Origin: Adiantum capillus-veneris
Taxonomy: Eukaryota; Streptophyta; Polypodiopsida; Polypodiales; Pteridaceae
DNA length: 64,000 nt
NCBI GenBank assembly: GCA_014529385.2
Contig: CM043953.1
Coordinates: 78,110,872-78,174,871 of the forward strand
Reading direction: 5' to 3'
The notes under the pieces were generated by a model. It ran no database searches, was not told the DNA's origin, and was given only the letters and a program-made list of their open reading frames with translations. The position numbers and the translations under genes were made by a program. Below, piece by piece: positions 55,050-64,000 of the stretch; position 1 is the first letter of the stretch; each line of letters opens with the position of its first letter.

Positions 55050-55922
55050 CTACTCGCTCTTCCATGCGTGTAGCATCAACGAATAGCCATTCAAGCGGAC
55101 CAGATCTTGCGACGACCTTAAACTCCTCGCCCCTGCTAGCTTCATTACAGAAATGCTGCCATTAAGATCTCCTGACCACTTCACTGCACTTGCTTTGCTA
55201 TTTAGAGGCTTCTCCAGACCAACAGAGGCCTGGAAAATAAAAGTAGCATTAGCTTTGCTTGGACTCCCTGATGAGTTGAAGATCCAGTTGTGGACATCCC
55301 AAAACACTTCAATAGGTATTCCATCCACAAACACAGTTTGGTTGCCTCGGAACTTCCACTCCAAGTTCTTCACTTGCACCACCAATTGCTTGTCCACTGT
55401 AATATACAAGTATGGATCCTTTGGTGTATTGGTCTGGCACTCGATCACTATGTCGTAGGCTTTTCCTGCCTCACCAAATTGAGCTTTTGCGAAGAACTGC
55501 TTATTTCCAAAAACATGTTCTTTCCTCGAGATCAATGTTGCCTCAATGGTCGGCGGCCTTGCTCTAGTCTGCTTGTAAGCTTCCTTCACCTTGTCCCCCA
55601 GAAGTAGAACCACCTCCTCATTCGACACAACTGCAACATAGAACCCTTCTTTGGGCTCAGGACCGTATGCATATTTTGCATTCGACAAGTCCCAGAACAC
55701 ATCGACCTTGTGACCACATACTTCGAAACTCTTGACACCATATCTGTTCCAAAAGGACCAAGGCTTCATTTTCACTTTGCATGTGTACTGGCATGAAGGG
55801 TCATCTATAGTAACACAAAGACCTTTGCCCTTAACATTCTTAAGCCATGTGATGGTAACATGCCGGCATAAACCAGCAAGCTTGGTCTCATACTGACAGG
55901 TTACAAGGTTTTGCATTGTCAC
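55050..55922 (-). CDS. DUF868-family plant protein
   Basis: The open frame gives 290 residues after the first in-frame Met, ending HAWKSE and TAG. Conserved DUF868 blocks appear in order: QNLVTCQYETKLAG near the start, VTITWLKN, CKVKMKPWSFWNRYG, KVDVFWDLSNAKYAYGPEP, GFYVAVVSNEEVVLLLGD, KEHVFGN, VKNLEWKFRGNQTVFVDG and EVFWDVHNW. DUF868 is a plant family of about 280-310 residues with no established biochemical function. The frame extends upstream in homology (AYLQAKLPEAI) to about 55968. There an AG acceptor (TTATAG) precedes it, and an in-frame TGA lies beyond at 55983-55985. I therefore infer a short upstream coding exon that I could not locate, and the Met at 55922 may not be the true start. 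No internal damage is seen. Confidence 0.9.
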   Translation of the reverse strand: MTMQNLVTCQYETKLAGLCRHVTITWLKNVKGKGLCVTIDDPSCQYTCKVKMKPWSFWNRYGVKSFEVCGHKVDVFWDLSNAKYAYGPEPKEGFYVAVVSNEEVVLLLGDKVKEAYKQTRARPPTIEATLISRKEHVFGNKQFFAKAQFGEAGKAYDIVIECQTNTPKDPYLYITVDKQLVVQVKNLEWKFRGNQTVFVDGIPIEVFWDVHNWIFNSSGSPSKANATFIFQASVGLEKPLNSKASAVKWSGDLNGSISVMKLAGARSLRSSQDLVRLNGYSLMLHAWKSE

Positions 55923-55968
55923 TATGATGGCCTCAGGCAGCTTAGCCTGAAGATAAGCAAGCTGTGCA

Positions 55969-58453
55969 CTATAAGAGACACATCAAAGAGTCTCGTGCAT
56001 AGTCAATGCCCCTGGTCAACACTTTCAGCGTCCGGATCATCTGCTCAAACTGTGGTAGCAACCTGTGGAGAGAAAACCCTCCCTCCTTCACGAACTATGT
56101 CTAAGAAAACTCCCCATTTGCATACATTGAAAGTGCATTTGTCATGTGTACTTCGATCTTGAGAAGATTGGCGACATCCTCCTCCAGATCAGCTGTTCAC
56201 AATAAATCCCACCAAAGCAATGCATTCAAATCTCTTACACATGGGAGGTGGCACAAGAAATTTAGGGTGATCTAACATGCACATGCTAGCAACATTGCAG
56301 CAAACAAGAGTCTGCGTATGCACGGAGGTAAGACACCACACATGCTTACAAAGTCAGAGAGTTGGAGCTAATAGAGTGCATGCAGGGCAATGATTTACAC
56401 TTGCAGGAGGCCAAGGACTAGTAGGATCAACAAGAGACCCTGGAGAGCACTCTTCGTGGCATCCAAGAAAAAGGCAGGTAAAATCAGGGACCGGGAGATC
56501 AATGCAAGCAGAGATAATGATATGGTTGAATCAGCTATGGAGAATTAATGCCTGAAATAAGGATAAAATTGACCTGCAACTCTCAAGAAGGCCGCATACT
56601 TGCACAAATTGAGAAATCCATAGGCATAGATATGCATTGGCCAGGTGGGCTAAGACAAATGCTTGGAATTTGAGAGAAGACCAAGGCCAAAAAAGGATAC
56701 ATTGTGTGCAATGTGCATACCATCCGAAAGCAATGCGAATGAACAGAAGGGTTGAGGCAGAGGCAGACAATGAAACAGAAAGGAAACTGTAGATAAGGGG
56801 TGTAAAACAAACACACATGAAGAAAAGCACAAGCGAAACGAGAAATGGTATACTTTGCCCACGCAAAGATAAAAAAGGGAAGGAGACAACAGTCACAACA
56901 TAGACACACATAAACAGAGATAGGGACGAATCCGGACGATGTGTGTGTGTATGTGTGTGTGTGTGTGTGTGTGAGATTTACAAAAAAAAATGTGTGTGTC
57001 TGTGTGTGTGTGTGTGGCGCTTGACTGTGTGTGTGTGTTAGTGAGTGAATGCGTGCGTACGATAAGTACCTGATAAAGAAGCTCTAGATGTGTTAGTCTC
57101 CCTTTCATGGACACCCTTCTCTTGCTTGTCGATGTACAGCCTTGGCAGGTGTGGGCTTCATCGCGCTTTCCTGGCACCTATGTGCAGAGAGAGGAGCTCC
57201 CACAGAGCGAAAAACGTCTTGGCTTCTCCGTTCACAGCACCCAGCAGCCAGCCCAAACTGCCCACCAAAACAAGAGCCTCTGACCAAGTGCGTTTTGCCA
57301 GCTTGAGTTTGTGTTCTGTGAGTGCCCACCTGGCCCCACCATTCTGTGTGTGAGTCCGCTCACCAACACCACCGTTTCTCTCGCTTTTCTACTCGAGGGC
57401 CCACATTCTTCTACTCTCTCCCCAACTCTCTCTTTGAGCCTTTGAGGCTTCAGGCTATCAAGTTTCGCCTTCAGGTGGAAAATAGGAATTCTTCATTCCC
57501 TTCTCTCTCCCCCTCTCTCTCTCGCGCACACACACAGGAGAGGCATGCATGATCTTTTGTGGCCAGCCTGGAGCAAGGGTTGTGTTTGGTTTGTGTGGAG
57601 TGGGGCAAGGGGGACATATATCTTATAATTAGCGTGGATTCTTCTAATAGCCCCACTTTCATCCATTCACATGCACTATGCACATACTAAGGGTATACAA
57701 AGTGACTGTTACACGTGCATGTCATAACAACATCCCCAATTGCCCCTAGTCTAAAATGACCTCCTAGTCCCTATGTCTAAAATGACCTCCGAAGTCTTCC
57801 CGTTGTGTCGAAACCGTAAAAGTAGGAGAATGTTGTAGTTCAATGTTGGGAAGAAGAATCCCCCTTTTAACTATTGGTAAGGGTTCCTTGAAAATGTGCC
57901 CACAACCTCCTCCTCAATTTTCACATGTTTTTCTCAGTAGTAATCTGTGAGAATATATTAAGCAAAGAAACTTTTTATAGACACATGATGCCAACCTTTT
58001 GTGTGACATGTCACAGGCAAGTCCAAATATTCATCACTTGCTTATTTAATTTGCATTAGTAAAATGCATTCCAATTTTTGGAAGGAATTTCTTGAGAGCA
58101 GTAATTCAATTTTGCTTTGTTAAAGTGCCTCCCTTGAGATAGGCTCTAGTTTCGTCGCAACTTAACAGCAAAAAAGGTAGAGCATCTTGCTTGAGATAGG
58201 CTCTCCACTTAGTTACCCAATAAGAGCAATAACTTTGCTCAATTTGAGCACCTAGTTTGAAATAGGCTCCACTTCCAATATAAGAAATAACTAGAGGTTC
58301 ATTTTGGCCCAAGGAATAGTCTCCTATGAAGATAAGGATCGCAATCATTCAGTTTCATTTATTTGCTATGAGCAGATAGTTCCACATATGAGTACTAGCT
58401 TTGGTACTTATCACATGGATCAATTCACTTTATGCAACTTTAGACCAGAGAAA
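55969..58453. other. upstream region of DUF868 gene
   Basis: Expected to hold the missing first exon, 5' untranslated part and promoter. It has (TG)n tracts at 56941-56972 and 57000-57040 and CT-rich sequence near 57490-57535. On the minus strand a possible 5' exon ends in TTATCAG/GTACTT near 57070, without homology support. From 58120 to 58280 the motif TTGAGATAGGCTC or a variant recurs three times. Confidence 0.45.
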
Positions 58454-59207
58454 TGTTAGGAAATAAGACGTAGCTAAATAGATAATTGAGTAGATTACTT
58501 AATGGAGAGAAACAGATTTATATACACGAGATTATAGAGTAGAGAGAGAGAGAGAGTACACACGATATACGTGGTTCACCCAATGTAAGCTACGTCCACG
58601 GGAAAGCAGCCACTCAATGGCTTTAGTACTTCAAAACAAGAAGTAGTTTACAAAGGGATTATACCCTTAATGGAGCTCCCGCCTTGCTTCACTCTCACCA
58701 CCTCACACTCACCTTGTTGCATCAACTTCACACTATGAAATGTGTGTAGAAATGGCCTCCTTTTATAGGCCAAAAGGGCTACCCTCTCTTATGAGAGACA
58801 GCCATGTGTAGCCGCCCTTGTGCGAATAAGTCCAAATCGGACCCTCCAATCCGCCCATGTGTGGCCGCCCTTGAGAAGACAAGTCCGCTTTTGAATTCGG
58901 CCACCGGCCATTGAATTCGGCCACCGGCCACCAGCCATTGACTTCCGACCACCGGCCACCGGCCATTGACTTCCGACTACCGGCCATCGGCCATTGACTA
59001 CCGGCCACCGGCCAACCGACCGGTTGTTTTTCAACCACTTTCCGACCGCCATCCGGCCATAATATTCCGGCGAAAAAAAAAGTTTCGGGGGCCTCCGCCC
59101 CCAAGGCCTTTAAAGTTGCCCCTGATTCTTGTCCGTGAAAATTTTGGTTTCCGGTGCGTGATTTTCCTTCACGCACGATGGCTTCTCCTCATAATGGGGG
59201 CCTTACA
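58454..59207 (-). repeat. copia 3' LTR (left copy on + strand)
   Basis: On the plus strand it starts TGTTAGGAAATAAG and ends GGGGGCCTTACA, so on the coding strand it runs TGTAAGG...CCTAACA. It is 754 bases long and contains a short (GA)n, an exact match to the partner LTR over long stretches, and a GC-rich minisatellite (58898-59015) built on the unit CCACCGGCCATTGA, with more units than the partner. Confidence 0.95.
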
Positions 59208-59323
59208 AATGTGCGCTTTTACCACAGAAAATTACAAGGGTAAATCATGCTCCATACTTAAGAAGAACCCACTTGGAGACTGATCTCCAAACCAAACCTG
59301 TGACTGCTTTCCATTCTGGCTTC
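59208..59323 (-). other. copia 3' interior end
   Basis: Between the RNase H stop and the 3' LTR. On the minus strand a purine-rich stretch GTAATTTTCTGTGG is not a clear polypurine tract; GGGTTCTTCTTAAGTATGGA lies nearby. Confidence 0.4.
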
Positions 59324-60721
59324 TTATCCTTGAATGCCAATTGAAGATGAGCAAAAGCTCAACTTCTCCTTGTTGACCACCTTTGTAAACATGTCTGCAG
59401 GATTTTCACTTGTATGCACCTTTCCTAGCTTTAGTTGTCCCTCTTCCAAAAGAGTGCGTATGAAGTGATATCTCACCTCAATGTGCTTTGTCCTTGAATG
59501 AAAGGCTGAGTTCTTCGCAAGATGGATAGTGCTTTGGCTATCACTGTACAAGACACAATTGTCTTGTTTGAATCCAAGCTCTTCTAAGAATCTGTGAAGC
59601 CACAGAATTTCTTTGCTTGCCTCCGTCATTGCTACATACTCTGCTTCCGTGGTAGAAAGTGAAACCACTTTCTACAGCTTTGAAGCCCAGCTTACTACTG
59701 TGCCTCCAACCGTGAACACATAGCCAGTAGTGCTCCTTCGAGTATCTTTGTCACCTGCCATATCTGCATTAGCATACCCTTCTAGAAAAATATCAGTTCC
59801 TCCAAAATACAAAGCATTTGTTGTTGTCCCTTTTAGATACCTAAGTATCCACTTCACAGCTTGCCAATGCTCTTTACCTAGGTTGTCCATGAACCTACTC
59901 ACAACTCCCACTGCATGTGCAATGTCTGGCCTTGTCCAGACCATAGCATACATTAGAGAACCTACCGCTGCAGCATATGGAACTTTAGACATATAGGCTA
60001 TCTCCTCTTGTGTCTTTGGACACATATCCTTCATTAGTTTAAAATGACCAGCCAAAGGTGTAGAAACTGGTTTTGCATTTTGCATTGCAAACCTTTCTAG
60101 TACCTTCTTGATGTAATCTTCTTGAGATAGCTTTATTGTCTTCTTCGTCCTGTCCCTTGATATTTTCATACCAAGTATCCTCTTTGCAGTACCTAAATCT
60201 TTCATTGAAAAAGATTTGGACAGCTCCTCTTTTAGGTCTTTGATGTCCTGCATGTTAGCACTTGCAATCAACATGTCATCAACATACAACATTAAGATGA
60301 TGAATTTCCCATCTCCCAAATTCTCCGTGTAGACGCAGTGATCCGAGTTGCATCTTGTGAATCCATGATCCAACATCCATCGATCAAACTTCAAGTACCA
60401 TTGTCTTGATGCTTTCTTTAAACCATACAAGGTCTTCTTTAATCTACAAACCATTTTCTCCTTACCTTTTACTTCATACCCCTTTGGTTAAGGCATGTAG
60501 ATTTTCTCCTCTAAGTCACCGTGAGGGAATGCCGTATTTAAATCCATTTACTCGAGATTTAGATCATGAGCAGCCACAAGGCTTAAGACAAGCATAATTG
60601 AGTTCATTTTTACAACAGGAGAAAATATTTCATTGAAGTCAATACCTTTCTTTTGAGAAAAACCTTTTACCACAAGCCTAGATTTGCACCTTTTCTTCCC
60701 ACCTTCTTCTTCCTTTAGCTT
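59324..60721 (-). pseudogene. copia reverse transcriptase and RNase H
   Basis: After two internal TAA stops (60548-60550 and 60490-60492) the frame runs on as VCRLKKTLYGLKKASRQWY. The polymerase motif LYVDDMLIA is intact, followed by VDDM-distal blocks such as VPYAAAVGSLMYAM and TRPDIAHAVGVVSRFM. A TAG at 59672-59674 interrupts the usual WASKLQKVV. RNase H follows with STTEAEYVAMTEASKE and ENPADMFTK, ending at 59324. The interruptions at 60548, 60490 and 59672 are at Gln positions, consistent with C-to-T changes. Confidence 0.92.
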
Positions 60722-61777
60722 CTACACCCATTTGTTTTGAAGTGCCCGCTTACCTTTAGGCAACTCAACCAACTCCCATGTTTGGTTGCGATGCAGTGAG
60801 TCCATCTCCACTTGCATGCTCTTCGTCCATTCTTCTTTGGATTCATGTTGCATAGCTTCTTCATATGATTCCGGCTCTCCAGAATCTGAGATCAAAAGAT
60901 GGTTGAAGGAAGGAACAAACCTTTCAGGAGGTCTACTTGCTCTTGTAGATCTTCGGGGAATAGGTTGAGGCTCCTCATTTGGTTGACGTTGTTGCACATT
61001 GTCACCGTTTGCAGTCCTTGAATCTTCACCGTCCTCAAGCTCCATGTACTCATCACCTGTTTCTTTTGTTTGTTTTCTTTCCAAGTTTTCTTTGTACATA
61101 TTTTGTTCGTTAAAAATTACATCCCTAATCCTTAAGATTTTACCATCTTCAGGATTCCATAGGCGATACCCAAAGTCTCCTTCTCCATAGCCAATGAAGA
61201 AACACTTTTTAGACTTTGCATCTAACTTTGATCTTAGGCTTCTATCTATGTGCATGAAAGCCTCACACCCAAACACTTTGAGAAATGCATAATTCACCGG
61301 TTTACCTGCCCATGCCTCTTTTGGAACTCCCCCATCCAATGCCGTTGAGGGTGACCGATTGATTAAGTACACAGACGTACTTACAGCTTCCGCCCAAAGC
61401 TCAAGCGGTAGGCCTGCATGTAGCCGCATGCTTCGTGCTCGTTCCATGATTGTCCTGTTCATCCTTTCCGAAATCCCATTTTGTTGAGGTGTCCTTGGGG
61501 TTGTCCTTTGCCTCCGAATGCCATTGCTATCACAAAAGCTTTCAAAAGCTTGGCTGCAATATTCGCCTCCATTGTCGGATCTGAGGCATTTAACCTTTGT
61601 ACCTGTTTCATTCTCCACAAAGACTTTCCACCTTTGAAATATGGAAAATACATCGGATTTATTCTTCATGACATAAACCCATGTTTTTTTAGTCGCATCG
61701 TCTATGAATGTTACATAGTACAATGAGCCACCAAGTGATGGTGTACTTGCAGGACCCCAAACATCAGAATGAACCAA
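60722..61777 (-). pseudogene. copia integrase core and linker
   Basis: 351 residues. The catalytic D,D,E triad is visible as HSDVWGP, LRSDNGGEY and the Glu in TPQQNGISERMNRT. It is followed by the typical LELWAEAVSTSVYLINRSPS and KVFGCEAF blocks and by the region leading into reverse transcriptase (EAMQHESKEEWTKSMQVEMD). It ends at an in-frame TAG (60722-60724) after NKWV, where the family continues without a stop. Confidence 0.93.
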
Positions 61778-63204
61778 CTCAAGTTTTTTATTTTTTCTTC
61801 ATTTCTTGATTTTTGAAATTTTACCCTCTTTTGTTTACCATAAACACAATCTTCACAGAACTCTAAGTCCACTTCTTTCAAACCTGGTAGAAGCTTCTTT
61901 GTTTGAAGGATTTGCATTCCTTTGGCACTCATATGCCCAAGTCGGTAGTGCCACACCGCACTGTCAACTTCTGTAGTTGCTGCACAAGCTGAAGGTTGCG
62001 TGCTAACAGTACACAAGTAAAGTGTACCGACTTTTTCACCCTTGGCAACCACCAAAGATCCCTTTGAGATCTTCCACCGTTTGTTTCCGAATGCAATGTT
62101 GTGACCTTCATCGTCCAATTGTCCTGTAGAGATCAAATTTTTGCGAAGAGAAGGAACATGCCTAACATCTTTAAGCTTCCATTCATTTCCGTTAGCAGTT
62201 TTGACAGAAACTGTACCTTTGCCGACAATCTCACAAGCTTCATCATCTCCCAAGTATACATACCCAAAATTACCTTTGGTGTAGTCTTGGAAATGTTGCT
62301 TGTGTGGTGTCGCATGGAATGAAGCCCCGGAATCTACTATCCAGGAATTAGACACATTGTCTAATGAGAGAATTAGAGCATCTTGCTCTACTTTACCTGC
62401 CACATTGGCCTCCGATGCTGGCTGGTTGTCTTGAGACTCTGTCTCCTTCTTCCTCTTGGACCAGCAATCCTTCTTGACGTGGCCCTTCTTGCCGCAGTTC
62501 CAACATTCAAGAACTGACTTTGTGCGTGACTTGCTCCGCCTTGAGCGATCACGACCCTTTTGGTTTTTGAACCTCTCCTTAAGCCTTTCTCTTGTTTCCA
62601 CTGATAGTGCAGCACTTGATGATTCTCCTGTGCTTCTCCTTCGTATTTCCTCGCTTAGGAGAACACCCACAACATTATCAAACTTAAGAGTATTTGTGCC
62701 AGAGATAGAATTACTTACAGCCATCACAAGGCTGTACCAACTATCCGGTAGAGATGATAGTATAAGGAGAGCTCGCACTTCGTCATCGAAATTGATTTTC
62801 ACTGATCGAAGTTGACTTATGTTTGTGTTAAAGTCATTTAGGTGTTCTGCAACTGAACCATTCTCTGTTATCTTTAGATTGAACAAGCGCTTCATAAGAA
62901 ATACCTTATTGGATGCCGATGGTTTCTCGTAGAAGTCGTCAAGTGACTTCATCAAGTCCTCCGTGGTCTTCATCTCCGAAACATTGAAGGCCACCGTTGA
63001 CGCCAAGCTTAACCGGATTGTTCCCAGTGCCTTTCGATCAAGGACAATCCATGCTTCATCTGCCATTGTTGCGGGCTTCTTTGCAAGACCGCCTAGTGGC
63101 AAATAGAGGTCCTTCTAGTAGAGATAGTCTTCAATCTGCATCTTCCAATGTTGGTAGTTTTTGCCGTTGAACTTCTCAATCTTGAGCTTCCCTTCCTCCG
63201 TCAT
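61711..63204 (-). pseudogene. copia gag, protease and GAG pre-integrase region
   Basis: The frame begins at an ATG at 63204 (MTEEGKLKIEKFNGKNY...). Gag domain landmarks are DEAWIVLDRKALGTIRL and FLMKRLFNLKI. A CCHC zinc knuckle CWNCGKKGHVKKDC follows. The aspartic protease motif is WIVDSGASFHATP, and the pre-integrase segment carries WHYRLGHMSAKGM and CEDCVYGKQKRVKF. A TAG at 63115-63117 replaces the Gln usual at DYLYQKDLYLPL. A frameshift near 61790 separates this frame from the integrase core. Confidence 0.93.
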
Positions 63205-63263
63205 AACTCCCACTCAATTCAAGGAATCCTTTCCTTGAGATAATTTAGCTACGAACAAACCTT

Positions 63264-63275
63264 GCTCTGATACCA
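63264..63275 (-). promoter_or_regulatory. primer binding site, initiator Met tRNA type (copia)
   Basis: The minus strand reads TGGTATCAGAGC two bases inside the right LTR. This is the classic plant Met-initiator primer site and fixes the element's orientation. Confidence 0.92.
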
Positions 63276-63277
63276 GT

Positions 63278-64000
63278 TGTTAGGAAATAAGACGTAGCTA
63301 AATAGATAATTGAGTAGATTACTTAATGGAGAGAGACAGATTTATATACACGAGATTATAGAGTAGAGAGAGAGAGAGAGGGTACACACGATATACGTGG
63401 TTCACCCAATGTGGGCTACGTCCACGGGAAAGCAGCCACTCAATGGCTTTAGTACTTCAAAACAAGAAGTAGTTTACAAAGGGATTATACCCTTAATGGA
63501 GCTCCCGCCTTGCTTCACTCTCACCACCTCACACTCACCTTGTTGCATCAACTTCACACTATGAAATGTGTGTAGAAATGGCCTCCTTTTATAGGCCAAA
63601 AGGGCTACCCTCTCTTATGAGAGACAGCCATGTGTAGCCGCCCTTGTGCGAATAAGTCCAAATCGGACCCTCCAATCCGCACATGTGTGGCCGCCCTTGA
63701 GAAGACAAGTCCGCTTTTGAATTCGGCCACCGGCTACCGGCCATTGACTTCCGACCACCGGCCACCGGCCATTGACTACTGGCCACCGACCAACCGACCG
63801 GTTGTTTTTCGACCACTTTCCAGCCGCCATCTGACCATAATATTCTGGCGAAAAAGAATATTCCGGCGAAAAAAAAGTCTCGGGGGCCTCCGCCCCCGAG
63901 GCCTTTAAAGTTGCCCCTGATTCTTGTTCGTGAAAATTTTGGTTTCCGGTGAGTGATTTTCCTTCACACACAATGGCTTCTCCTCATAATGGGGGCCTTA
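63278..64000 (-). repeat. copia 5' LTR (right copy), truncated by window edge
   Basis: Starts TGTTAGG on the plus strand next to the primer binding site and reaches GGGGGCCTTA at the last base. Comparison with the left LTR shows that only the final CA is missing. The minisatellite part (63724-63800) has fewer units than the left LTR. A second small difference is an extra partial copy of the GGCGAAAAA motif around 63850. Confidence 0.95.

Larger units (their letters stand above)
58454..64000 (-). mobile_element. Ty1/copia LTR retrotransposon, nearly complete, right LTR cut by window end
   Basis: Two near-identical LTRs (58454-59207 and 63278-64000) flank a 4.07 kb interior coding on the minus strand in the order gag, protease, integrase, reverse transcriptase, RNase H. 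Integrase before reverse transcriptase is the copia order. A primer binding site matching initiator Met tRNA lies just inside the right LTR. The interior has one frameshift and five stop codons in an otherwise readable polyprotein, so this copy is defective but recent. The five bases before the left LTR are AGAAA; the matching duplication on the right is outside the window. Confidence 0.97.

Noticed and set aside
58106-58348. 80-codon minus frame near the copia element
   Set aside because: Contains three copies of the TTGAGATAGGCTC-like repeat and no known domain.

Overview
This window is plant nuclear DNA from a large, repeat-rich genome. Two land-plant genes are recognisable: a KONJAC/GMPPA-type GDP-mannose pyrophosphorylase-like gene with plant-style exon-intron structure, and a DUF868-family gene. 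Almost everything else is retrotransposon sequence: Ty3/gypsy, Ty1/copia, at least three sorts of LINE, and many (GA)n microsatellites. Very long transposon-filled introns fit a fern, a gymnosperm or another large-genome plant. I cannot fix the species from the sequence.

The backbone of the window is one plus-strand gene. Thirteen coding exons of a KONJAC-like protein run from 9994 to 51751, corresponding to exons 3-15. They join into 363 codons with no stop or frameshift, from the residues after the missing N-terminal ~53 to the conserved C-terminal EEIIL. The first exons must lie upstream of base 1 or be unrecognised, so the gene covers more than 41.7 kb. One intron is 26.9 kb (10095-36959) and another 8.9 kb (37710-46599). 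One short intron uses a GC-AG boundary.

Layout. 1-2640: pieces of a minus-strand gypsy element, a copia gag remnant and a LINE tail. 3005-9780: a non-autonomous LTR element with ~2.1-2.5 kb LTRs and only a gag-like frame. 9994-10094: KONJAC exon 3. 10740-32505: a LINE split by a nested stack. Gypsy-1 (10968-31490, target duplication GATAC) carries inside it gypsy-2 (19623-24954, target duplication CTTCA) and a 4.5 kb inverted-repeat element (25849-30346). 32755-36485: an LTR end, a LINE reverse-transcriptase fragment and three LINE tails alternating with GA repeats. 36960-37709: exons 4-8. 38090-40457: an LTR fragment, an L1-like reverse transcriptase, an antisense coiled-coil frame and telomere-motif repeats. 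40458-46538: four LINE copies in tandem, all minus strand, mostly separated by (GA)n. 46600-51751: exons 9-15. 51752-55049: intergenic. 55050-55922: DUF868 gene (minus). 58454-64000: a nearly complete Ty1/copia element (minus) whose far LTR is cut by the window edge about two bases early.

The most striking unexplained pattern is the association of two LINE families with (GA)n/(TC)n microsatellites at both ends of truncated copies. It suggests LINEs that insert into microsatellites. Exact target duplications let the order of insertions in the giant intron be read directly.
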